Positions 10,193 through 22,212 of a stretch of 64,000 nt of DNA are shown here, one piece after another. Position 1 is the stretch's first letter. Each line of letters opens with the position of its first letter. The notes under the pieces were generated by a model that was given only the letters and a program-made list of their open reading frames with translations, ran no database searches and was not told the origin of the DNA. Source of the stretch: Paracentrotus lividus. Its lineage: Eukaryota > Echinodermata > Echinoidea > Camarodonta > Echinidae. The position numbers and the translations under genes are program-made. The stretch spans positions 21,927,786-21,991,785 of the forward strand of contig CALNVZ010003426.1 of NCBI GenBank assembly GCA_940671915.1. Direction: 5' to 3'.

Positions 10193-11161
10193 TATGCCTC
10201 CGCCACCGAAGGTGGTGCCGGAGGCATCATGTTTTCGGGTTGTCCGTCCGTCCGTACGTCCGTCCGTCCGTCCGTACGTCCGTCCGTACGTCCCGCTTGC
10301 TCGTTATCGCGATATCTCAAGAACCACTTGAGATATCAACTTCAAACTTGGGGATAGTATGTACCACCATAAGAAGATGATCTGATTAGATTTTGGAGTA
10401 TGTAGGTCAAAGGTCAAGGTCACAGAGGTAAAAAAAAAAGTGAAATTCTATGTTTTGAGTTCGTTATCGCGATATCTCAAGAACCATTTGAGGTATGAGC
10501 TTCAAACTTAAGGATAGTATGTACCACCATAAGAAGATGATCTGAATAGATTTTGGAGTACGTAGGTCAAAGGTCAAGGTCATAGAGGTAAAAATAGTGA
10601 AATTCTATGTTTTGAGTTCGTTATCACGATATCTCAAGAACCATTTGAGGTATGAGCTTCAAACTTGGGGATAGTATGTACCACCATAGGAAGATGATCT
10701 GATTAGATTTTCGGAGTATGTAGGTTAAAGGTCAAGATCACGGAGGTCAAATAGTGAAATTCTATGTATTGAGTTTGTTATTGCGATATCTTAAGAACCA
10801 TTTGAGATATGAGCTTCAAACTTAGGTGTAGTATGTACCGCCATAAGAAGATGATCTGATTAGATTATGGATTATATAGGTCAAAGGTCAAGGGTCACAG
10901 AGGTCAAGATGTGAAAATCCATGTATTGAGTTTGTCATCGCGATATCTCGGGAACCAATTAAGATATAAACTTCAAATTTAAGGGTAGTATCTATCACCA
11001 GAGGAATATGGTCTGATTAGGTTTGGGGTCACAAGGTCAAAGGTCAAGGTAAAAAATGTCATTCTATCAAGCAAAATGAATAGATGAATGTGCAATATTT
11101 TTCTGATCTGGCAATGGCGGAGGCATATATTTCGACCGTGCGCGGTCGAGGATTCATCTTG
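10193..11161. mobile_element. Helitron-like non-autonomous element with tandem core
   Basis: The outer pair is GCCTCCGCC (10196) and GGCGGAGGC (11116). The left end folds: GCCTCCGCCACC, loop GAA, GGTGGTGCCGGAGGC. Next come a (CCGT)n microsatellite (about 10242-10295), five tandem units of 156-160 bp, and a 3' hairpin TCGACCG-TGCG-CGGTCGA (11132-11149) followed by CTTG then T. Helitron 3' ends are a hairpin a few bases before CTRR; CTTG would be a one-base variant. Subterminal inverted repeats plus a microsatellite plus a tandem core match Helentron-type non-autonomous elements. There is no Rep/helicase frame. Class assignment is inference. Confidence 0.7.
10404..11051 (+). promoter_or_regulatory. 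Five DR1-type nuclear receptor motifs, one per unit
   Basis: AGGTCAAAGGTCAAGGTCA occurs at 10404-10422 and 10564-10582, with variants at 10722, 10878 and 11034. AGGTCA-A-AGGTCA is the direct repeat with 1-base spacing recognised by RXR heterodimers, HNF4 and COUP-TF. The overlapping TCAAGGTCA is the extended half-site used by ERR/SF-1-type receptors. Binding in this organism is not shown by sequence alone. Confidence 0.5.
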
Positions 11162-11356
11162 TTTATGATTTAACATGTTTAACAGATAATTTAGTGTGGT
11201 AATTAATTCCCCACAAAAATGCAATATTATTTATGTCTCATATGTACTAACCTATAAGACCTATACACCATACATTGTAACTATATTTTATGTCGCCTAA
11301 CATTGAGAGATCTGAAACTGCACAGACAACCTTGGGCCTTTATCTGTCTACTAAGA

Positions 11357-11420
11357 CTGAGAGCTAGAAGGGCATTATATGTTTTAAAAGTGTATGAGTT
11401 AACGTCCATCTGGCACTCAG
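11357..11420. repeat. Small hairpin family B
   Basis: Left arm CTGAGAGCTAGAAGGGCATT and right arm TAACGTCCATCTGGCACTCAG pair over about 20 bases around a roughly 22-base loop. The whole is 64 bp, within the size range of a pre-miRNA hairpin. Confidence 0.7.
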
Positions 11421-11976
11421 TAAACAATATTGTTTTGAGGATCCAGGATGTTGATTTAGATTGGTCTTGCAGGTCACTTCTCGACTGACCAAGGAGCTTC
11501 AAACTGACCTAATATGGAATTGTTATCTGAAGTGGTCAGGGCCCGTATTCCATAAATTTTGGACTTAGCATTAAATTTAAGCATTAAAAAAAAAGTCTTT
11601 TTCTAAAATTAATTTTTGTTTTAATTTAAGAATTTTTCTTAGCCTATTTTAGACAGTTAAGCATAAATTCTTAGATTTGGGCAAAGTCAAAAGTCTTAAA
11701 TGGAGTTGTGCCTACAAAAATGCACATAAGAAAAGAGAATTTTATCCTAACTTAAAGCCTACTACCTAGTGGCTTATTAAACTTGGATGTTGATTATATG
11801 GCAAGCTTGTTTGAGACCACAAATTAAAAGTAACAATATTAATAAAAATTAAGACTTTTGCTTGCTGCTTTCTGAGTTCAGACAAAGTGCTCAACGTATT
11901 TGGAATAAAGGCTAAGAATTTTTTCCCCATGGCAAAATATTAGAAAAATTATTTAGACTTAAGACAATTTAAGATG

Positions 11977-12138
11977 CTAGTACTAGATGTTCCTATGTTA
12001 TAGTGCAGTCACACCGGCCAGACCGACCTCAAACCAACTACAATTAAATGAAAATTTCAAGATGGTTTGTTTGTTAGTTGGTTTGAGGTCGGTCTAGCAG
12101 GTCTGACTGCACTAAAACATAGGAACATCTAGTACTAG
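11977..12138. repeat. Long near-perfect hairpin
   Basis: CTAGTACTAGATGTTCCTAT at the left and its complement at the right end bound arms of about 60 bases. They also share AGTGCAGTCA / TGACTGCACT and GACCGACCTCAAACCAAC / GTTGGTTTGAGGTCGGTC. The loop is about 37 bases. It is a MITE or foldback element. Confidence 0.85.
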
Positions 12139-12837
12139 GCCATGCGTTTAAAGTTGGGCCCATGTTGTGTGACACACTCAAAATTTGTGCTTATCGCGCG
12201 CATTTCACTGAAAGTGGCTCTAACTTTTTCAAAATCTATATTTACCCCATAAAAGTATACATTTTCTTCAAGCTGAATGTCTGAGGAGTTCAGAAATGCA
12301 CTTAAAATCAATTTATTAATTATTCATTGACAATGATTGAGTAAATATAAACAAAATCACTTTTGAGGAGTAGTTGTGAAAACTAAACCTTTTTGTAATT
12401 GTAGGACAATCTCAAGAAGCATGGCCAATTACTGTAATCAAGATAATTAAAATTCCTGGACTAATATAATAAACCATCAAAATCAAGCTAAATTGATTAT
12501 TTCAGCAGGGTGTATTCATTTCAATCCAAAAACACTCTTCTGTGAACTTGATTTAACTCATTACAGCACATTTGCCAAATTTGCTGCGCGGCTCCTCCTG
12601 CGCGGCTCCTCCTCCACCCCAGATATTTGTTTATTACCAGTTAATTAACAGAAAATGATGAATTTTTTTCATGTTTTGATACAAGTATTTTGTTGTCCTA
12701 CATCAGAGCTTTAATTTAAGACCAAAACCAGCAATAAGGGTTGTATAGTTGTTGAGTAAATCTATAAACAACATCATATTTTAGGAGCAGATGTCACAAC
12801 TCCACCTTTTTAAGGGCCCAACTCAAAACGCATGGCC
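12138..12837. mobile_element. Inner TIR element
   Basis: The left end GGCCATGCGTTTAAAGTTGG(GCCC) is mirrored at 12814-12837 with 21 of 24 bases matching. Internally there is a 14 bp tandem duplication of TGCGCGGCTCCTCC at about 12586-12613. No coding frame. Confidence 0.75.
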
Positions 12838-12883
12838 ACTAGCATCTTCAATTGCTTAAGTATAGTTTATGGAATACGGGCCC

Positions 12884-13035
12884 AGATGTTCACATTATGT
12901 GGGTCATTGAGTGATTTCACATTTGATGTTGATGGTACTGTAAGCAGACAGAAATTCTGCTAAAATCGAGCTCAAACACCGAGCTCAGATTTGAAGAGTC
13001 AATACCGATATCCCAATACCGTCTGCTGAAGAAAA
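12884..13035. other. Possible 5' flank of the small frame at 13036
   Basis: Moderately CpG-bearing stretch with a repeated CGAGCTCA (12968, 12980) and ACCGATATCCCAATACCGTC. No TATA box that stands out. Confidence 0.2.
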
Positions 13036-13122
13036 ATGGCGTCGTCGCAGTTTGTTGCGAAGTACCCAGTATCATCGTTTAAAACTACTCGAATATATCT
13101 GAAGAAGGCCCTAAAATGGTAG
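13036..13122 (+). CDS. Possible small ORF or first coding exon, unknown
   Basis: A 28-codon frame starting MASSQFVAKYPV and ending in LKKALKW. The start context GAAAAATGG has a purine at -3 and G at +4, favourable for initiation. The first codons (GCG TCG TCG CAG) keep CpG, unlike the AT-rich surroundings. The frame closes at TAG directly after TGG. A GT within TGGTAGTG could instead serve as a weak splice donor, which would make this a first exon. I recognise no family and see no second exon in reach. Chance is a real alternative. Confidence 0.2.
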   Translation: MASSQFVAKYPVSSFKTTRIYLKKALKW

Positions 13123-14524
13123 TGTCATTCCAGTAAATCAATAATCAATCCTTTGTCAAACCTCTCTTTGGTACAAATTTTCTTCATGATGGATATTTTT
13201 TCATGAAAAGTTTACAGTTTTACAGGTGCGATAGCTAGTTCCCTTCATCCCTGGGCTGGATGGCGCAGCGCATAGTCTCCCAACCCTATCATTTCGTAGT
13301 TTGGTTCAGATTAGCAGTGAAGGATCATGTCTTTTGTTATCAAAATATGAATTGAGATTGAAGTCATTCGTGTTGATGGTATTTATTCCCCATACCATTT
13401 ACTATGGACTATCTGATTTTATGTTTCCCAATTATTATTTTCAATGAAGTTAGATACGATTTTATGGACCCTTGTGAACGCTAAAGAGTAAGTAGCCATT
13501 TTATAAATACATCGCGATAACCAAAGAATTAACCAATTTTGTAGGTCTTGGACTACACTCTTTGGTCTAATATATTAATTAATTAAATATTATGTGACAT
13601 AGAATATAATAACTCTGCTACTCGAGCCTCCACTGCCCGTATTATTCACAAAGCAAAACCAACACCAACACTAACACCGAATGTGAAATGAATATTTCTA
13701 AATCCCTAAGGGTTTAGTGTTAGTCAATGGAAATTTGTATGTGAAATTTAACACCGACTGCCAAGCTCAGTTCAGCAGACGACATATGACTCAAAATGAA
13801 ACACTAGCAAACGAAAATTATTTAGAAAATGCACATTCTAATACTAGGCGCCTGTACGAAATATGTTAAACAATTATATTCCCTCCTGAAGTAACAAAGT
13901 AACAAAGTTGGATGTAATACCTTTTGGCAATAACCTCTTCATATGTATGTGCATACAACTTCTAGAATTTGCAGCCTTCCCAGGTACCTTACAAATGGAT
14001 TGGTGCCAAGAAGATATCTTATTCCTTTCTTGGGCCTCTCTTCCTATTTCACCAGACATCAACGACCGCCTGAGAAACCAAAGATCAAAGCCGACGACCA
14101 CCTCATCACCCGGCTCCTGCTCCCTTGATGTACCTCCCTGAATAACCCATGACGATGGAAGAAGAGTGTTTGACTAAATTGATTTATGATGAGCAAAACT
14201 CCTAATTAATCCCCTCCCATTAATGAGATTTTGATGATCAATTGGAAAGGTCATTCTTTAAGTAGAATTGGCTTAGTTCGTTTCTTCTTCCGTGATTGGG
14301 AGAAAGAAGATGAGAGACAATTTGGTTGGATTCTGGTGACGTCCAATAAATTAATTCAAATGGGATTTCTCCATGAAATCACTCTGATTGTGGGTTATTG
14401 ATTCAGTGAAGTGTTACTGGTGAATTTGGAATGAATTTTAAATGTTAGATCCTCCGTGGGTAGTCTGTGCGAATGGCGTTTACTGTAACAAAAATTATTT
14501 ATTATTTTAATTATTTTTAAATCC
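13123..14524. other. No gene recognised
   Basis: Mostly unique DNA. GTCTGCTGAA at 13021 recurs inverted as TTCAGCAGAC at 13770, too short to define an element. A frame of about 75 codons at 13908-14141 (plus) overlaps others in all phases and shows no domain. Confidence 0.4.
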
Positions 14525-14676
14525 TGGCAGATCCAGGATTTGAAAAAAGAGGGGGCGCCAGACCTGAAAAGGGGTTGAGCTGCTGAAATGTTATGATTTG
14601 AACGTGTACAATCAATGAGTGATTTCAAATTTTAGAGGGGGCGTGTGTCCCCTGTGCCCCCTGCCTGGATCCGCCA
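14525..14676. mobile_element. Short TIR element
   Basis: TGGCAGATCCAGG at the left and CCTGGATCCGCCA at the right are inverted copies with 12 of 13 bases matching. Each end is followed inward by a G-rich stretch (AGAGGGGGCG left, CCCCTGTGCCCCC right). 152 bp, no frame. Confidence 0.75.
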
Positions 14677-17659
14677 ATGAATGTAGTTTTAAACTTTGAA
14701 TTAAAACCTTATTACAATTAACGATAATCAATTTTAACTAATGTGGTAAGCAGTTCATTTTCATCCACACAGGTGACATATCTTGAATCTTCATTCAATT
14801 TTAGTAGGAAAGATTTAAACTATGTTTTTTATGCAACAGTCACACATAAATAGATATATGTAGGTCTACATGTCTTTTTTTTAAAACCTAGGTTATAGTT
14901 TTGGAAGCAAAGAAGGGAATCAAGCATTAAATTGGTCATATAGTCCACATTGCGTTGAAAGACATTTGTGTTATATTCCTTTTATGATTACTGGTGAATT
15001 CTAGTGTAAACATTTGAATGAAATTCAATGTAACAGTCAATTGAGTCCTTTGCAATGAGTGCCGCACGCCGAGGCTTACAGCACAAACAGTGTAGACCCA
15101 TACAATCTGTATGTTTTACGCACACAAAAGAATCCCCATTGATTGGTTATCGCCTTAGCTGGGAACCTGTTTTTTTTAAAAATTATTATTGTGAAATACA
15201 CACACTAAAATTAATTTTCATTTAATATCATTCATATCACAATAATTTAAAAATACAATCTTTTATATTATCTGCTTATTAATTCAAATAGCAAATGATA
15301 CCTTTTTTAAGGTCTCCAAAAACTTCAATCCTTTTTAAAGTTATTAAACAGTAAGTTTTGCACATGTGAACAGTTTTAATTTCGATATCCAGGGTATGGT
15401 TTCTTGACAGGATTTGATATGTTTCTTCATGTGAAACCTTCAAGGTAATTTGTGATGTATTGCATTTCCATCTGTTCTGCTGTAATTAGTAAACGCCAAT
15501 GGGCCATTCCAAAACTTGAGAAGGATTTTAACAAAGTAAAACAGTGACTTTACTATAACACCAGAAAGGTCCAGTTGGTGTGTCTAGATAAGTAAATTAT
15601 TATTGGGACTAGCCTGTTTTTATTTTTTATTATTTTTTTATGGAAAATAGAAAAAAGAGATATTCTTATGACAGGGATAAGTCTTACAAATTGAGCAAAC
15701 ATAATAGATGTAAATTTTTGAGAAAAAATGGAAGCCATTAATTAGAGCTCTCTCTTTTTTTTGACCTTCGAAATAGCTTTGCCCCCCTCTAACTGAAGTG
15801 CCTTAGGTGGCCCCTTGGTATCCCTGCTATTTTTTTCTTTAAAGAGTGAATATACAAAGAAAAAAAGGAAGAAAGCACAACTATTTCCCCCAAATGTAGC
15901 ACAAAATCTACACAGGCCCTATGGAATTAAGTGTACAGTCTCAGTGCTCAGACTTAGTTCAGCATTATGATTGACAAGGCCTTTGCAATCAAACTTGCGT
16001 GTGCCCCAGGGGTGTCGCACACGCATGACATGGAGCAATTAAAAACAACTGGTGATCCATGCTGACTTATCTGAAAGAATCCACATTCAGCCTTTTAATT
16101 AAAAGGAGTTTCATGGACGTGCAATCAAGCATTTATGACAAATTTGAGATTATTCCTTTTGTTGCTGGAGCCTATAATTGAGTACATTTCCTACCTAACA
16201 GGGATTAGTTCAGCTTTTCCTGGGGATGCGCAGCAACATATTTATCCGGAAATATCTTCCTCTGTTTTGAGCCCTGGAGTCCTGTCTTGTCCTAGTATTT
16301 TCTTTCCCAGAGAGTAATATTATTGCAGGGAATGAATTTTAACCCCTACCCTGTCATGCCATGCTCAGTAATTTGAATGTTTACCAGAATGTTTGTCTGA
16401 AGTATTAAAGATCAAATGAGTCTTTGCTGATGATGTTATTGTCTTATGTAAGTTTTTCAAATATGTAGGGGCCTAATGTTAGTAACCAGCCAATTTAGGA
16501 AAACTCACTGGTGTCCAATCATCTGTTGGATAAAATTCAAGTGTTGAAATGTTTTATTTATGAAAGCACACCTTTTCAGAGCATCAGTCAGAATGTCTGC
16601 AGTATACGAAATGATATTTGTTGACTGAATACCATAGTTTGCAAAAAAAAAATACTTACAATTTGGAAACCAAACTTGTAAGTGAATGACTGTGGTTTCA
16701 ACTACATTTTCTTCACATATCTTATTTATACTCTGTTGATCAAACCCAGCCATCTACTTTTTGATATACAATCATATATGATTAGTTTCTTTCGGTCATT
16801 CATTTTCTTGAACGCTTCATTTTTTTAATGGGGTAATGGTTTTCATGTTGGTTTCTTATCTTTAGGTTACAGGTCAGTCATGTTGGCTCCTAACTAACCA
16901 GAACATGTGGGAGGAACTCAGAATTGAAATGGAAAGGTCATGGACCCTCTAAAAGCTGTGTTGACATATTAATGAGAAATGGAAGAGAGAGGGAGAGAGA
17001 GCCAGAGAATCAAGAGAAAGAGAGAGAATAATGTAAAATGTGAAACTATAGAGCAGCATAAAAAGCAGCCCAAAAAGTTAGACTAGTTTTTAGAGTTACC
17101 TAACAATCTATAAACTTAGCCTCAACCAAGTTAAGTTTATCATGAATATTCATCAGCTAGCTACTTTCTTGGTTTTTGATTGGACAATATTCATTGTCCC
17201 TCAAGGGTTTGTTCTATTGACCTTTAGGGGAGGGCTGGAGGTTGGTTGGTTGAGTCAATGAGGGACACTTGAGTGTGAATAATAGATTCATTGTACATGC
17301 AACCAGCAGGTCCATAGTATTTTAAATGGGTCTTTTGTGCGAGTAACTGCGAACAGTTATGTGGTTTCTGTGGCTTTGCAAAAATCAACAGGATAAACCG
17401 TTCCATTTGGCTTTTTCAGGCTTTAGAAATGTTTATATTGAAATGTAAACCTTGTGTTGTGATGAAATATGAGTTTAAAGGGCAAATAAACTCTTTTTGT
17501 AATGCACTAGTATTATATTATCAAGAGAATAACTTTTATAGATATTTCTACTGCTCAAGCTTTTCATTGGCATTTTATCCAAATATATTTCAATTTTACT
17601 TTAATATGTTTAATCTCTATCTCTGTATGCAATTTTTTATTTATTTATTATATTTATAG
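14677..17659. other. No gene seen
   Basis: About 3 kb of AT-rich DNA with no repeat of note except a short purine tract (16983-17025). Frames present are short and unremarkable. Confidence 0.45.
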
Positions 17660-17930
17660 CAGTTTAATAATAATAATAAGAATAATAATACCGGTTTCTT
17701 ATAAAGCGCTTTACCTGTTAAGACCAAAGCGCTTGCAGTATATTATTACCCCGGTCATTGGATTCATTTTTCGATCCACGAACGACATAGCATTCGCAAT
17801 CCTACCAGGTACCCATTTTTATCACCTCGGTTGTCTTCCATGAGGCCCTGTTTTAACATGATATCTAGTTATGATTTAACATTCCACGAGCCTAGGTGTT
17901 TTTCTTTCCTACCCGTTCCATGGAAATGTT
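17660..17930 (-). repeat. Dispersed retroposon-like repeat with (TTA)n tail
   Basis: Read on the minus strand it ends AAGAAACCGGTATTATTATTC and then ATT repeats, as a SINE or LINE 3' tail would. The inverted pair AAAGCGCTTT/AAAGCGCTTG and the segments ACCCCGGTCATTGGATTCAT and TACCCATTTTTATCACCTCGG are, from memory, parts of a repeat common in marine invertebrates. Class is unassigned. Confidence 0.5.
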
Positions 17931-18835
17931 ATGACCCTTTATACCCCTCCCTTCTCAACAAGGAAATGAATGAATAAATAAATGAATAAAACGACTGCCT
18001 TTGTTAGCCCTCCCAAGGTCTGATATAGTGTTAAAATGAAATAATGACTAGTCATAAAAATGATATTTATTTGCATGTTTGTAATAAAATAGAAGAATGG
18101 GAACTTGACAAAATGGATATTTTGAGGATGATTGGCATACAGCAATGGACTGATTTCGCATCTGAAATTGACCATTAGGCATTACATGTATGTTTTGTGA
18201 GTCAACGTACATGGTCATGAATTATTCAAATGATTTCATGCTCATTAATGAAACCATGTTAGAATAGACTTTACTCTCAGACCCATTTCTAATTGCCAGG
18301 CTACAATTTGTAGTCTTTATTTGAGAAAATAATGAGAAAATGAGGTAGATAACCGAAATCAATTAAACAGTGTAGTGTTGACAAAAAGTTATTAGTATCA
18401 CTTTTATTTCTGTTCCAAATCTACTCATGCTCATTTTGCATAATGCAGTATTGCAGGATATTTTTTTTTTACAATCATTGTTAATTTAATTCCCTTTCAT
18501 TTAAAATTGTTTTCCTTTTCAAATATTTGAAGATGTACAAAGCATACATGTGTGCACAAAATTTGTAGATTATATTTTAACAAATAAGTTGTCGGGGAAG
18601 AAATTGCCATTAACCATGGAGGAAAGTCTAAGCATCAACTACCCCCTATCCACAACAAAACCTTGTAAGACATGCAATGGATATTGGCTGACTTGCTAGA
18701 CTACTAACGTGGAAAAAGAAGAAACACACTCTTTTATACATGCAGTATGAATACACACAAAAACACACAACACATAGACTAGGCACATGGGTGGTTTCCC
18801 CATTACTGAATCATACCTTGCATTTTTCTTCTCTC
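17931..18835. other. No gene seen
   Basis: AT-rich DNA without recognisable features. Confidence 0.4.
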
Positions 18836-18873
18836 TTTATCCCTCTCTCTCTCTCCTTCTCTCTCTCTCTCTG
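18836..18873. repeat. (CT)n microsatellite
   Basis: CTCTCTTTATCCCTCTCTCT and following CT units. Confidence 0.9.
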
Positions 18874-18879
18874 CCTTTG

Positions 18880-19110
18880 CAATGCATCCCTCAATGAAAT
18901 TGGTGTCGCGTGTCTGTCTCTCTGTAAGCGGGCATTCAGCTCGTGTGCATGTTCGTAACCCAGGCATTTCTACCCACGAGCACGGTGGAGTGAGGTCCAC
19001 ATGCATTCACGCATTTTCTGCCGCACATCGCCGTCAACACATCGTGAGACTTTATAGTGTTGTTGATTGTCTGAGCAAGAGCTGCTATACGCATAATAGC
19101 TCTTGCTGCA
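18880..19110. other. CpG-retaining patch with a perfect short hairpin
   Basis: Many CpGs in unique-looking DNA, ending in the stem GCAAGAGCT (19075-19083) / AGCTCTTGC (19098-19106) with a 14-base loop. Open in several frames for 60-95 codons, none recognisable. Confidence 0.3.
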
Positions 19111-19547
19111 TCTACTACTTTATACAGGGTAACCGATTTTTATGTTTTTACAGATGGGGTGTTTTATAGCTGCGTAAAAACAGGCCTTATTTTTCATGCC
19201 TTGTCTCTATTTTGTCTACACCACGCGAACAAAACATCTTTTGTCAAATCAGAATCAGTGTATATTTTTACAACTATTTGTCATTTTGTGGATCATGGAT
19301 TGGACATAAATAGCTTTTCATAAATCGTTAGTTTATGATTAATATACAGACTTCATCTGTGACCGCAGAGAAATATTAAACTTTAATTGGATGATTGCAT
19401 TGTTCAATTGTGGCTAGAATTGTCATCGTTATTGGAGATTTGGTGGAGATTTGATCATAACTGGATTACTTAGTGCAGTGAAGTGGATTATCCTTATTGG
19501 ATCAAGGACTATTATTGGGATTAATCTAACTGGATTAGTAGGTGCTG

Positions 19548-19575
19548 ATGTCTAGGAAATTGGATTCAAAATCAG
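19548..19575 (+). CDS. Possible first-exon end before a GTAAGC donor
   Basis: ATG at 19548 opens a short frame (MSRKLDSKS) that meets CAG|GTAAGC at 19573-19581, a strong match to the splice donor consensus. The start context is poor. Read through, the frame continues past 19700 only by chance into hairpin repeat DNA. Either a genuine exon end or a coincidental donor; no partner acceptor is identified. Confidence 0.12.
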
Positions 19576-19603
19576 GTAAGCATCTCTGGATTCCCTTTCC
19601 CTC

Positions 19604-19664
19604 TGTGAGAGTGAAAAGGATGTTAGCTCAGTTAAAAGTATATGGTTTAATGTCCTTCTGGCTA
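19604..19664. repeat. Small hairpin family B, diverged
   Basis: Left arm CTGTGAGAGTGAAAAGGATG, right arm TTTAATGTCCTTCTGGCTAC. Pairing is weaker than in other copies, but the arms align to the family. Confidence 0.5.
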
Positions 19665-22212
19665 CCAACACAAGTTTTTTCCCAATTTAATTATTGTTGT
19701 GCATTTGTGCCATATTCCAATTAATTGGTAGTTGAGTTAAATTGGATTGAATTATTGAATACAATTGTAAAAACCTAGTTTCGTTTGTAATGATAAATGG
19801 TTGAATGTATTGTCATAAAGGGTCCTTCATATGTACTATGAGCTAAAATAATAGATATTTTTATGAGTTCTTTAATGAGGTGGGAAATTTGTCAGAGATT
19901 AATTTCATGATAATTATGTTATTTGTTACTATAAAAAATATTTATATGTAGAAGTGGAAGTTTTTTTTTAAAACAAGGATTGACTTGCAAAGTTCACAAA
20001 ATAAATCCCTCCAAAAATGTTAGCTAAATTATTTGCACTGATTTTGAGGGAGAGGGGGAGAGTGTGTGTGTATATAAAATAATCTAAGTTTTGAGAAAAT
20101 ACTGTGGGAGTGTGGGGGAGGTGTGAACAGAGAGAGAGAGAGAGATAGCAGTATTGAAAGAGATGTTATGAATATTTTAAGACACAGATGAAATTCTTAG
20201 AAGAAGGTTTATCTACTTGTGGGGCTGCTCTATGAGGAAATATATTCCTTTTTAGGAAATTAGAAATAAAGAGCTGATTGCAACAAAAATCGTAGTCATA
20301 GAATTGCTTATATGTATTTTGTGATGACATTTGATTGTATCACATTTTCCCTGCAATTTTAACTGACTTATTCCTAATTTCTTTTTTAGTTAATGTATTA
20401 TTAACCAACCTGATGCTATAGAGTATATATCTCATTTATGATAAAACTTTCTATTTTCCCAATAAAATAAACCAAAAGAATGATACCTGTTTGTAATTTC
20501 TTCTCTCAATTTTCTGCTTCTTGAAAAGGTAACTTGATGCTAGGTTGTAATTCCCCTCCGACCCTCTACATCTTGTGATAGTCCACTTGCCTCATACAAT
20601 TCATGAAATAAAAAGACCCCTTTTAAAACTGAACTGCCATGTTTTCATTACAGCAGCCCTTTTTTCTCCCTCATTTAATTTCAACTTGTTGGACATTCAT
20701 CTATGAATCAGCTTTGGGGAAGCCACTATTCATTCATTCATTCAGCATGTACGGCTATGACTCACACCAGTCTCTTCTCCTACCTTATACCACTCTCCTC
20801 ATCTAATGTGATTTATATGGAGATGGGTTACCAAGGAGACTCTCCTCCGGAAGAAAGATGCATTCCCTTACACGAGATGGAGAGATCGTTATCTCCTTCT
20901 GAATTTTGAGAGGGCATTGCCGCCTGATTTTTAATTGGACTTTTTTTGTTGCTGTCAATGGAAAGATATGTGTTGATGTATTCAGCTTAATTTGTTTGCT
21001 AGAATATTTGTTTGTGTTTTGAGTAAGGAATGTGGTATCCTGTTCTGTTTTCTGACTGTTCATTTCTATCTGATTCTTAATTCAATTGCCTAATACAGCA
21101 AAATTCACTTCCTAATCTGTTTAGATGTTCATGCCAAGTTTAATATAATTTCCAACATTACCTCCTATTGTCAGTCTGTAACAGAAGTAAACAGAGAAGG
21201 AAATTCACAATTTCATGATTCCGGAAAGATTCTCTCCTATCGGAAAGAAAACAAATAAGTACCATTGCTCAATTTTTAAGAAGGAAGCATAATTTGTAGA
21301 AGAGTACCAAAGCTTTATTCCAAATATTCCCAAATTCCTCCTGCTACCTCGTCTGATTTTTGGAAATCCTCTTACAAATATTTGCGGCACAAGTGCAAAT
21401 TTAATCGGTATCTATATCTCCCATGCACGGTTATGGAATATTTGATTCAGCTGTTACGAATCGTACTGTACTTCAATAGCCAGAATTAAAAGTGATATTC
21501 AGTGTATTGAGAAAGATTGAATATCACAGTATTGGAAATTAAACTGAGCATCTCGAAACGAGAGAATTTTACTCTTACACAGACTCTGACACCACTGAGT
21601 CTATACGGAACAAGTGAGGGCTCTCTAAAACTAAATATTGACTTCACGCCATCCACGATGTGCTACAAAATTGGAGAGCAAATACGTCCCTTTGCATTCG
21701 TCGCTTACGACTTCATGCCAGCCTGCCAACGTCAATCCTCAGAAAAAAACACGTAAATTCCATATTTGCAGTTAAAAAGAAAGAAATTGACAAGTATGTG
21801 GAAATAAATATAAGTGAGGAATAGCAACTGCAGTATTCACAGAACAGTACATTTAAAAATAGATTTCATACTTTTAAAGTTTCTTTCTTATTAAGTTTTT
21901 CCTAAGTGTATCTGGAGACACGGCAGGCCTTATAAACACATTATATTGATTGCGCCTTTGTTAAGATAGTTTTGCATAACTGAACACCCTAACCCTCTAG
22001 TATAATTCATGGTAAAAGAAAACTAATGAACTGAACCAAATAAACTTTTTAAAGAAAAAACGATTTGGTTAAGAAAATTGGAAGCCGTTTATATTTCGAA
22101 TTCCAATCATAAGTGCAAATAAATCAAGATCACACTGAAAAAGAAACTTCAAAATGTGTTTAAATAAACTTACTGCGTCTTTTGTATAATTTCATAACAG
22201 CTGAAAGGATAC
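19665..22212. other. No gene recognised; microsatellites and one CpG patch
   Basis: Purine microsatellites at about 20048-20070 (GAGAGGG, GTGTGTGTAT) and 20130-20146 (AG)n. From about 21180 to 21760 the DNA keeps more CpGs, and a 79-codon frame (21517-21756, plus) runs through it. That frame shows no motif I know. Confidence 0.4.

Larger units (their letters stand above)
11539..12883. mobile_element. Outer TIR element with nested insertions
   Basis: GGGCCCGTATTCCATAAA at 11539-11556 is matched exactly by its reverse complement at 12866-12883. Inside, AAGATGCTAGT (11971) and ACTAGCATCTT (12837) form an inner inverted pair. Between them lie a 162 bp hairpin (11977-12138) and a further TIR element (12138-12837). 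No transposase frame is visible. It has the look of an old non-autonomous element that received later insertions. Confidence 0.75.

Noticed and set aside
13908..14141. 77-codon plus-strand frame, with open frames on all phases nearby
   Set aside because: Open in three overlapping frames on both strands, no family recognised. Likely a stretch that happens to lack stops.
17660..17930. tRNA or rRNA-like element because of the GCGC stem near 17705-17735
   Set aside because: No A/B boxes or tRNA fold. The (TTA)n tail on the minus strand fits a retroposon better.
19604..19664. Possible exon continuing from the ATG at 19548
   Set aside because: The continuation is family B hairpin sequence, so coding is unlikely beyond the donor-like site.
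21517..21756. 79-codon plus-strand frame in a CpG-retaining patch
   Set aside because: Looks more protein-like than most, but there is no recognisable domain, no splice signal and no repeat-free neighbour frame to support it.
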